From assembly GCA_947497265.1 (NCBI GenBank), contig CANMFP010000005.1, forward strand, positions 1 through 64,000: a DNA stretch of 64,000 bases, given 5' to 3'. Position 1 is the first letter of the stretch. Each line of letters starts with the position of its first letter. The position numbers and the translations under genes were made by a program. The notes under the pieces are model-generated. The model worked only from the letters and a program-made list of their open reading frames with translations. It was not told the origin of the DNA and did not search any database. The stretch is from an uncultured Isoptericola sp. Lineage in GTDB: Bacteria; Actinomycetota; Actinomycetes; Actinomycetales; Cellulomonadaceae. Shown here piece by piece: positions 56,935 to 64,000 of the stretch.

Positions 56935-58662
56935 ATGACCACGATCACCGACCGCCCCCGCACACCCGAGCACGCGCCGACGCCGCCCCGCGGCATCGCG
57001 CTGTCCGACTCCGCCACCGTCGCCGAGGGCACCATGGACGTCGTCGGCCCCCTGGAGCCCGGCTTCGAGGAGATCCTCACCCCGCGGGCGCTGGAGTTCC
57101 TGGCCCTGCTGCACGACCAGTTCGCCGACGCCCGCTGCGAGCTGCTGCTCACCCGCCAGCGGCGCACCCGGGAGATCGCCGACGGCGCCGACCCGGACTT
57201 CCTGCCCGTCACCCGCCCCGTGCGGGACGACCTCTCGTGGCGGGTGGCCGGCTCCGCCGGTGCTCCCGGGCTGTCCGACCGACGCGTCGAGATCACCGGG
57301 CCCACCGACCCGAAGATGACGATCAACGCGCTCAACTCCGGCGCCAAGGTGTGGCTGGCCGACGCCGAGGACGCGCAGTCCCCCACCTGGTCCAACGTGA
57401 TCACCGGCCAGCGGGCGCTGCGCGACGCGATCCGGGGCGAGCTGACGTTCGAGGCGCCGTCGTCGGACGGGGGTCGCACGCCCGGCAAGCGGTACGCGCT
57501 GCGGACGCCCGAGCTGACCGAGATGCCGACGATCGTCTTCCGGCCGCGGGGCTGGCACCTGTTCGAGTCGCACCTGGCCTACACGGGCACGGACGGCTCG
57601 ACGCAGCCTGCCTCCGGGTCGCTCGTCGACTTCGGGCTGTACTTCTTCCACAACGCCGCCGAGCTGATCGAGCGGGGGCGCGGGCCGTACTTCTACCTGC
57701 CCAAGCTCGAGGGACATCGTGAGGCGCGGCTGTGGAACGAGGTCTTCGAGCTGGCGCAGGAGGCTCTCGGCATCCCGCGCGGCACCATCCGTGCGACGGT
57801 GCTCATCGAGACGCTGCCCGCCGCCTTCGAGATGGAGGAGATCCTCTACGAGCTGCGCGACCACTGCGCCGGCCTCAACGCCGGGCGTTGGGACTACCTG
57901 TTCAGCGTCATCAAGTGCTTCCGCAACCGCGGCGACTCCTACGTGCTGCCCGACCGGGCGCAGGTCACGATGACGGCGCCGTTCATGCGCGCCTACACCG
58001 AGCTGCTCGTGGCGACCTGCCACCGCCGCGGGGCGCACGCCATCGGCGGCATGAGCGCCTTCATCCCCGACCGCCGCAACCCGGAGGTCACGGAACAGGC
58101 GTTCGCGAAGGTCCGCGCGGACAAGGAGCGCGAGGCCGGCGACGGGTTCGACGGCTCCTGGGTGGCGCACCCGGACCTCATCCCGATCGCCCGCGAGGCG
58201 TTCGACGCGGTGCTGGGCGAGCGCGAGAACCAGGTGGAGCGGCTGCGCGACGACGTCACGGTGGGTCAGGCCGAGCTGCTCGACGTGGCCTCGGCCCGCC
58301 GCGAGGGTGCGACGATCACCGAGGAGGGCCTGCGGACCAACATCTCCGTGGGCGTGCGGTACATCGCCTCGTGGCTGCGAGGTGCCGGGGCTGCGGCCCT
58401 CGACAGCCTCATGGAGGACGCCGCCACGGCGGAGATCTCCCGGTCGCAGGTGTGGCAGTGGATGCACTCCGGGACCGTCACGGCCGACGGGGTGACGATC
58501 ACCCGAGCGCTGTGCGACGCCATGCTGCGGGAGTTCCTGCGGACCGCTCCGCGGTCGAGCGGGGACCGTCTCGACGACGCCGCGGCGATCTTCCGCGAGG
58601 TGGCGATGGGTGACGAGTTCCCGCCGTTCCTCACGACGAGCGCGTACGCCCGCTTCTTCTGA
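56935..58662 (+). CDS. aceB: Malate synthase A
   Basis: 575 residues from the ATG at 56935 with CCGGAGG 6 nt upstream. It condenses glyoxylate and acetyl-CoA to malate. DAEDAQSPTWSNVITGQRAL, GWHLFESHLAYTGTDGSTQP, RDHCAGLNAGRWDYLFSVIK (signature) and HAIGGMSAFIPDR are conserved. Full length for the A isoform. Second gene of the aceA-aceB operon, which the RamB-like protein probably controls. A long hairpin follows 15 nt later. Confidence 0.95.
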   Translation: MTTITDRPRTPEHAPTPPRGIALSDSATVAEGTMDVVGPLEPGFEEILTPRALEFLALLHDQFADARCELLLTRQRRTREIADGADPDFLPVTRPVRDDLSWRVAGSAGAPGLSDRRVEITGPTDPKMTINALNSGAKVWLADAEDAQSPTWSNVITGQRALRDAIRGELTFEAPSSDGGRTPGKRYALRTPELTEMPTIVFRPRGWHLFESHLAYTGTDGSTQPASGSLVDFGLYFFHNAAELIERGRGPYFYLPKLEGHREARLWNEVFELAQEALGIPRGTIRATVLIETLPAAFEMEEILYELRDHCAGLNAGRWDYLFSVIKCFRNRGDSYVLPDRAQVTMTAPFMRAYTELLVATCHRRGAHAIGGMSAFIPDRRNPEVTEQAFAKVRADKEREAGDGFDGSWVAHPDLIPIAREAFDAVLGERENQVERLRDDVTVGQAELLDVASARREGATITEEGLRTNISVGVRYIASWLRGAGAAALDSLMEDAATAEISRSQVWQWMHSGTVTADGVTITRALCDAMLREFLRTAPRSSGDRLDDAAAIFREVAMGDEFPPFLTTSAYARFF

Positions 58663-58677
58663 CCCTCCCCTTCGGTC

Positions 58678-58739
58678 GCCGAGTATCCAGGTTCGGACCG
58701 GTATGGGCATCCATACCGGTCCGGACCTGGATACTCGGC
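58678..58739. terminator. Long hairpin between aceB and the convergent membrane-protein gene
   Basis: Arms of 29 nt (58678-58706 and 58711-58739) with one mismatch that would be a G-U pair in RNA; loop of 4 nt (GCAT). The arm begins GCCGAGTATCCAGGTTCGGA. No U-tract. With the hairpins at 42095 and 48942 it forms a set of three, each located between convergent genes. Confidence 0.78.
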
Positions 58740-58767
58740 TGTCGGGGTCAGCTGGGGAGACGCTGGC

Positions 58768-60075
58768 TCACGTCCCGTCCACGTCGAAGGGGGCCATCTT
58801 CAGTTCGCTCGGATGGGAGCGGTGGAGCTGCTCCCACCGCGTCCGGACCCTGCGGAAGTAGGTGGTGCTGTACCACTTACGCTCCACCGCCACGCCGAGC
58901 GCTCTGAGTGCACGAACCCGACTGACGTGTGCTCGCAGATGCAGCACGGTCCAAGCGACGTAGCCGAGCACGAAGATGATGACCATCGAATACCCGAGCC
59001 AGACGAAGCCGCGTGATCCTGGGGCCACGACGGCCGCGAACGACACGGCGACCATGATCACGAACAGGGCACTCCAGGTTCCGGCCGAGACTCTGCCGGG
59101 CAGCGTGAGGGTGCGATGCGCCGCCCGGCGCAGTGCCCGGGTCGCCACCCATAGCATCAGCACGCCGAAAAGGACGCCCCCTCCCGCCACCATGAGGTCG
59201 TCCGGTACCGAATCCAGCAGAAACGCCAGGGCGTCGGCCTGCCAGGCGCCGAGCGATGCGGGGAATTCGAACGTGGAGACCGCTGAGGCCATCACCAGCA
59301 CGATGCTCATGCAGCACAATGCCAGGACGGCCCGACGGCGAGATGCACCCGTCACATCGAGCAGCTGTCGCCACACTGCACGCACCTCTGTGGCCAGCAC
59401 CACGAGGACACCGACGACAGCTCCTCCGGCCATCCAGGTGCCGACAAGTTCGAGGAGCGACGTCAGGGCATTAGCCGTCGCAGAGCCTCCGCCGATGTAG
59501 TGGACGAGGAACGCGATCACGACGCCCGCGATGCCGCATGCACCCGCCATGGAGGCCGCGCGAGCGCCGAGCCTCAGAGCCGCTGGTACCAGCTCGCGGC
59601 GGATACCAACTGACCAGAAGTGCCCGACGGCCAGCCAACAGATCGGTCTCCACAGGAGCAGGACATGGTCGACCCGAGTGCGCGACCTCGCCCACGAGGC
59701 GATCCGGCGCCGTGCTTCCAGCCCCAGGATCTCTGCATACCGATGCGTCGCCCGCAGTTCGTGAGGTAACAGGCGGCCACGGCTCATCCGCAGCACCGCA
59801 GGGGTGAGCAGGTCACGGTCGCTCGGAACGCCCGGCACGCGCTGAAGGTCAGGGCGCGGAAGGAGCACGGAGAGGCGCCGCAGGCGCCAGTCGGTGTGGT
59901 CGACACCCCTCCCCATCCCGAATTCTTGCAGCAGGCGTCGAAGGAGGTTGTCTCGCCGTTGATCCCAGTCCGCGGGCACGTAGACACTCGCGCACGCGAC
60001 GACGAACATCCCACAGCTGATGACGACACACATCGCGACGAGCCCGACGACGAGGGCAAGCAGTGCAGAGAGCAT
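58768..60075 (-). CDS. Polytopic membrane protein of unknown function, downstream of hsdR
   Basis: 435 residues from the ATG at 60075. An N-terminal membrane helix (ALLALVVGLVAMCVVISCGM) is followed by a soluble Arg-rich part of about 100 residues (QRRDNLLRRLLQEFGMGRGV, RHYAEILGLEARRRI pattern). At least six further helices follow, for example MAGACGIAGVVIAFLVHYIG, AGGAVVGVLVVLATEV, AVLALCCMSIVLVMASAVST and SALFVIMVAVSFAAVVAPGS. It ends in a charged cytoplasmic tail (RTRWEQLHRSHPSELKMAPF). No known domain is recognised. It is 8 nt from the hsdR stop and on the same strand, so very likely part of the restriction operon. Confidence 0.6.
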   Translation of the reverse strand: MLSALLALVVGLVAMCVVISCGMFVVACASVYVPADWDQRRDNLLRRLLQEFGMGRGVDHTDWRLRRLSVLLPRPDLQRVPGVPSDRDLLTPAVLRMSRGRLLPHELRATHRYAEILGLEARRRIASWARSRTRVDHVLLLWRPICWLAVGHFWSVGIRRELVPAALRLGARAASMAGACGIAGVVIAFLVHYIGGGSATANALTSLLELVGTWMAGGAVVGVLVVLATEVRAVWRQLLDVTGASRRRAVLALCCMSIVLVMASAVSTFEFPASLGAWQADALAFLLDSVPDDLMVAGGGVLFGVLMLWVATRALRRAAHRTLTLPGRVSAGTWSALFVIMVAVSFAAVVAPGSRGFVWLGYSMVIIFVLGYVAWTVLHLRAHVSRVRALRALGVAVERKWYSTTYFRRVRTRWEQLHRSHPSELKMAPFDVDGT

Positions 60076-60083
60076 GTGCGGCC

Positions 60084-63000
60084 CTAGGCCGCGTCGCGAG
60101 GCGCCAGCGCCTCCATCTGCGTCATGACGAGCCGGATGGCCTCGGGCTGCTTGTCCGGCGGGTACCTGTGCTTGATGAGCAGCCGCTTGATCGACGAACG
60201 CATCTTGGCGCGCACGTCGTCGCGCACCGTCCAGTCGGTCTTGATGTCGCGGCGCATCACCTTCACGAGTTCCCTGGCGATCTCCGCGAGCTTGGCGTCT
60301 CCCTGGATCTCCACGGCTGACTCGTTCGTGGCGACAGCGTCGTAGAAAGCGAGCTCGTCATGGTCCAGCGGCGGGTCGAACTTCTCGCCACGAGCTCCTT
60401 CGGCTGCGACCTCCTGTGCCATCGCCACGAGCTCGGTGATCACCTCGGCCGAGGTCAGGTTGGAGTTCGTGTAGCGCATCATCAGCTCGGCGAGCCGGGC
60501 GGAGAAGATCTGGCGCCGGACCAAGTTTCCTCTCGTCGCCGCACGCGACTCGGACGTGATCAGCGCCCGCAGCGCCTCGATCGCCACCTGGGGGTTCGGT
60601 GCCTCCTTCGCCTTGGCGAGGAAGTCCGCGTCGATCTGGTCGAGCCGTGGCCGTGACAGTCCCGCCGCATCGTAGATGTCCACGACGTCCTCCGCGTCCA
60701 CGGCCGTCGCGGTCAACTGGTTCAGCAGTCGCTGTACCTCGTCCGGGATGGGCTCGCCGGAGGACTGGCGTTCCTCGGCGTCGAACTTGCCCATCCAGAC
60801 ACGGACGGCCTCGTAGAACCGGACGTCGTCCGCCAGCCCTTGCAGCGTCTCGTGCCTGCCGGCGAGCGCCCAGGACCGTCGGAGCGCCGGAGCCAGACGT
60901 CGGAACGCGTCACCCACGGGCTCGCCGTCCCCCTCGACACGGTTCGCCGGGGTCTGCGGGCTGCGCAGGTAGGCGACGGCGTGCATCGTGGCGTCGATGC
61001 CCGCACGTCGGGACCCGCGCCTGGCAGCGTAGACCTCGCGCCACCCGCTGGGGTCGACCAGCGCGGCGACCTGTGCGACGTGCTCCCGTGCGACGTCGGC
61101 GGCATCGTCCACCGACTGCCCGACGGGCTTCTCCGCCTGGTCCTGGATGGTGTACTCGGCGAGTGCCGAGGCAAGGTTCTCGGCGACCGGCGCATAGGCC
61201 ACGAGCAGCCCGGCGTCCTTGCCGCGGAACGTCCGGTTCACCCGGGCGAGCGTCTGCATGAGCAGCGCGCCCTTCAACGGCCGATCGAGGTACAGCGTGT
61301 GCAGCGACGGCGAGTCGTAGCCGGTGAGCAGCATGTCGTTGACGATGACGATCTCGAGCTCGTCGTCCGGGTCCTTGAGCCGCTTCTTCAACGCGGCGTT
61401 CGCGCTGGGCCGTCGGACGTGCTGAGCGATGTGCTCAGGATCCTTGGGCGTTCCGGAGTAGAGCACCTTGACGGCACCCGTCGTGAGGTCGTCGGAGTGC
61501 CAGTCGGGCCGCAGCTCGACGATCTGCTCGTAGAGCCGGGCACAGATCTCGCGGGTGGAGCACACCACGAGCGCCTTGCCCGGTGCGCCCTCGCCAGCCA
61601 CAGCGTCCGACGACGGCCGCACGCTCTCGGCGACGGCGTCGCGGCGCGCGTCCCAGTGGTCGAGGAGGTCCTCGGCGAGAGTCTTCAGCCGCGCAGGCGC
61701 GCCGTAGACGGCGTTGACGACGGCGACCGACTTCTCGATGCGGTCACGTTCGGCGTCGTCGAGCCCGACGGTGGCCTCGTCGGCGGCAGCGTCGATCGTG
61801 GCCAGGTCGACGTCGCCCGGGAACTTGACCTTGACCAGCCGGGACTCGAAGAACACGGGCACGGTGGCGCCGTCGGCCACTGCCCGCGTGAGGTCGTAGA
61901 CGTCGATGACGTCGCCGAAGACCGCTTCGGTGTCCCGGTCGTGCTCGGAGATCGGCGTACCGGTGAACGCGATGAGGGTCGCGTTCGGCAGTGCGTTCTT
62001 CAGGTGCCAGGCGTAGCCGTTCAGGTCGCCGTAGTGGCTGCGGTGGGCCTCGTCGACGATCAGCACGATGTTGCTGCGGTCGGAGAGCACAGGGTGCTTC
62101 GCGCCGGCGTCCTTCTCGGCCTTGGTGAGGCCGAACTTCTGCAGCGTGGTGAAGTAGATCCCGCCGGTGCGCCGGTTGGTCAGCTCGTCGCGGAGCTCGG
62201 CGCGGCGCATCACCTTGCGGGGGCTCTCTGGCAGGAGCTCCGACCGGGCGAACGTCTCGTAGAGCTGGTCGTCGAGGTCCGTGCGGTCCGTGATGACCAC
62301 GATGGTCGGGTTGAGCAGCGCCGGGTGCCGGGCGACGGCCGCGGCGTACAGCTCCATCTCCATCGACTTGCCCGACCCCTGCGTGTGCCAGACGACGCCC
62401 GCTCGCCCGTCGCCGTCGACGGCCCGGACGGTCTCGCCGATCGCCTTGGTGACGGCGAAGTACTGGTGGGGCTTCGCGACGCGCTTGGCAAGGCCGTCCT
62501 CGTCGGCGTCGAAGGCGACGAAGCCGCGCAGGAGCTGGATGAACCGCTCAGGGTTGAACAGTCCGGAGAGGGTGACTTCGAGCGGTGTGGCCGGCTCCAC
62601 CTGGCCGGGCAGTCCGTCGTCCTGCACGAGGTGCAGGTGGCCGCTGTGCTCCGGGTAGCCGTCGGGGCCGACGACGCGACCGTCGTCGTCGACGTTCCAC
62701 GGCGCGTAGTGGTTGAGCGGGGTGAACGGCGTGCCGTACTTGGCGATGACGCCGTCGCTGACGAGGGTGAGGACGCAGAAGCGGAAGGCCATCGGCAGCT
62801 CGCGCACGTAGGTGGCGAGCTGCGCGTGGGCGGCGGCGACGTCGGACTGGCGGTTGCCGGCGTTCTTCAGCTCGACGATCACCACGGGCATGCCGTTGAG
62901 GTAGAGCACCAGGTCGAAGCGCCGCTCGACGTCACCGTCGATCACGGTGACCTGGTTGACGGCGAGCCACTCGTTCTCGTGCTCGTGCTGCGACACGAGG

Positions 63001-63377
63001 CGCAGGGTCGGGTGGAACTCGGTGCCGTCGGCCGTGTAGGTGATCCGGTAACCGCTGGTGAGGTAGTCGTGGATGCGCTTGTTCTCGGTGATGGCGTCCT
63101 GCGAGCTGGGGCGCAGGATCTCGACGAGCGCCTGGTCGAGATGCTCCCGCGGCACGTCCGGGTTGAGCCGCCGGAGCGCGGACTTCATCCGCGACGGGAT
63201 CGCCAGCTCGGACCGCTTCTCTCGCTGCGGCTGCTCCCCCAGCGCGTCATATCCGGGGTGCCCGACGGCGGAGGTCATTCCGGGCGCGATGGCCTTGCCT
63301 TCCAGCGGGGCCCAGCCGAACTCGGCGAGATGCTCGCGGGCGAGCTGTTCCCAGTCGGCTTCGCTCGGGTGGTGCAC
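60084..63377 (-). CDS. hsdR: Type I restriction enzyme R subunit
   Basis: 1097 residues, GTG start at 63377 with GGGAGAC upstream. Endonuclease motif in DLVLYLNGMPVVIVELKNAG (PD-(D/E)xK type). Superfamily-2 helicase: Walker A WHTQGSGKSMEMELYA, Walker B IVDEAHRSHYGDLNGYAWHL, motif III AFTGTPISE, and YDSPSLHTLYLDRPLKGALL further on. The C-terminal part binds the methylase. It translocates and cuts unmodified DNA with HsdM and HsdS, which are not in this window and presumably lie beyond base 64000. Normal length. Confidence 0.93.
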   Translation of the reverse strand: MHHPSEADWEQLAREHLAEFGWAPLEGKAIAPGMTSAVGHPGYDALGEQPQREKRSELAIPSRMKSALRRLNPDVPREHLDQALVEILRPSSQDAITENKRIHDYLTSGYRITYTADGTEFHPTLRLVSQHEHENEWLAVNQVTVIDGDVERRFDLVLYLNGMPVVIVELKNAGNRQSDVAAAHAQLATYVRELPMAFRFCVLTLVSDGVIAKYGTPFTPLNHYAPWNVDDDGRVVGPDGYPEHSGHLHLVQDDGLPGQVEPATPLEVTLSGLFNPERFIQLLRGFVAFDADEDGLAKRVAKPHQYFAVTKAIGETVRAVDGDGRAGVVWHTQGSGKSMEMELYAAAVARHPALLNPTIVVITDRTDLDDQLYETFARSELLPESPRKVMRRAELRDELTNRRTGGIYFTTLQKFGLTKAEKDAGAKHPVLSDRSNIVLIVDEAHRSHYGDLNGYAWHLKNALPNATLIAFTGTPISEHDRDTEAVFGDVIDVYDLTRAVADGATVPVFFESRLVKVKFPGDVDLATIDAAADEATVGLDDAERDRIEKSVAVVNAVYGAPARLKTLAEDLLDHWDARRDAVAESVRPSSDAVAGEGAPGKALVVCSTREICARLYEQIVELRPDWHSDDLTTGAVKVLYSGTPKDPEHIAQHVRRPSANAALKKRLKDPDDELEIVIVNDMLLTGYDSPSLHTLYLDRPLKGALLMQTLARVNRTFRGKDAGLLVAYAPVAENLASALAEYTIQDQAEKPVGQSVDDAADVAREHVAQVAALVDPSGWREVYAARRGSRRAGIDATMHAVAYLRSPQTPANRVEGDGEPVGDAFRRLAPALRRSWALAGRHETLQGLADDVRFYEAVRVWMGKFDAEERQSSGEPIPDEVQRLLNQLTATAVDAEDVVDIYDAAGLSRPRLDQIDADFLAKAKEAPNPQVAIEALRALITSESRAATRGNLVRRQIFSARLAELMMRYTNSNLTSAEVITELVAMAQEVAAEGARGEKFDPPLDHDELAFYDAVATNESAVEIQGDAKLAEIARELVKVMRRDIKTDWTVRDDVRAKMRSSIKRLLIKHRYPPDKQPEAIRLVMTQMEALAPRDAA

Positions 63378-63464
63378 GGTGTCTCCCCTGGTCGTCGGGT
63401 GCGTCTGCAGCCATCGTCACGGACGCAGGTGTCCTGTGCGCGAGGCGCGTCGATAAGGGGTGTA

Positions 63465-64000
63465 TCAGTCGTCGCCCCGTGACCAGGTGGCGATTCGCCG
63501 GTTGCGGGGCTTGGACGAAGTCGGTGGTGTGCTCCAGGAACTCCGAGTACGTCTCGACATCGCGTGGAACGGACGGTGTCGAAAAGTCGTCGAACGACAT
63601 GAAGAACCGGAGGCTCGCACCGCCGTCAGCCACGAGGTCTTGGAGGAGGAAGAACTCGACGTAGCCGTCGAAGTCGGTGAACAGGTCGAAGAAGTCGGCG
63701 TGTCGCGCGAGGACGGCATCGAGCGGGCTCGGTTCCCCTCGGTAGTGCCGACGGATGCACTCCAACGTCAGGTCGAGACGGTCGGCGATCTTCCGGGTGA
63801 AGCCGCGCGCGCCGTTGATCGACATCTTCCCGTCGACGCGGTTGCCGGGGAACAGCAGCATGCCGCCGATCGTGTAGGTGATGGTGTTGACCCAGTCGAT
63901 GTACTCCGGAGGCATCTCGGCAACCAGGCCCCGGGTCGACGTCCACGAGGTGAAGGTCTGCAGGACCGAGTCGCTGGCGAGCCAGAACTCACCGGCCTCC
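63465..64000 (-). CDS. Partial gene resembling DUF6994, with an apparent one-base frameshift
   Basis: Runs off the right edge; the upstream part is missing. The frame reads EFWLASDSVLQTFTSWTSTR, then YIDWVNTITYTIGGMLLFPG, NRVDGKMSINGARGFTRKIA, DRLDLTLECIRRHYRGEPSP and GYVEFFLLQDLVADGGASLR, ending near FVQA. From memory this resembles the family catalogued as DUF6994. Family members end in RNRRIA or similar. Here that ending (RNRRIATWSRGDD, stop at 63465-63467) is in another frame. Removing one base of the GGGG run at 63506-63509 restores it. As read, the original frame runs 131 nt into hsdR. Function unknown. Confidence 0.65.

Overview
This 64-kb window comes from a very GC-rich, densely coding actinobacterial chromosome. 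RmuC, YchF, IspH, XseA/XseB, a RamB-type regulator divergent from aceA-aceB, a 180-kDa-class NAD-glutamate dehydrogenase and frequent GTG starts point to the Micrococcales (Cellulomonadaceae/Promicromonosporaceae-like). That placement is an inference from gene content, not a computed identification. I saw no rRNA, tRNA, CRISPR array, transposase or integrase.

Layout. Bases 1-147 are a G/C homopolymer-rich edge. Bases 148-19246 hold a 12-gene block on the minus strand. It contains two complete oligopeptide-type ABC importers (each a lipoprotein, two permeases and one double ATPase). Between them lie two large FtsX-type permeases and two LolD/MacB-type ATPases. Start/stop overlaps suggest that the FtsX genes are co-transcribed with the upstream importer. 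Bases 19559-24247 are a more variable stretch: two GNAT/small-protein genes, an unknown protein, a truncated hydrolase remnant, a TetR gene facing a membrane-protein gene across a near-perfect 22-bp palindrome, and a HigA/HigB/P-loop-kinase operon abutting ychF. Bases 24253-45160 are mostly housekeeping: ychF, a double GNAT protein, an ABC exporter pair, rmuC, an SLC13/TrkA-C permease, ispH divergent from xseA, then a WYL regulator, an epoxide hydrolase and an ABC-F ATPase that separate xseA from xseB. After xseB come a PfkB kinase, a carbonic anhydrase, fumC, phoH and nhaA.

Bases 45163-58662 form an acetyl-CoA-centred group. A LysR regulator faces a single-chain 3-oxoacid CoA-transferase and a thiolase (acetoacetate to two acetyl-CoA). 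Next are the NAD-glutamate dehydrogenase and a RamB-like regulator, which is divergent from isocitrate lyase and malate synthase (the glyoxylate bypass). The right edge (58768-64000) is a variable locus: an unknown polytopic membrane protein, a type I restriction subunit HsdR, and a partial gene resembling the DUF6994 family with an apparent one-base frameshift. The matching hsdM/hsdS are not in the window.

Recurring structural signals: three very long, nearly perfect hairpins without U-tracts sit exactly between convergent gene pairs (42095-42163, 48942-49015, 58678-58739). Terminator-like palindromes follow the substrate-binding-protein gene of both importer operons (3988-4021, 17354-17391).
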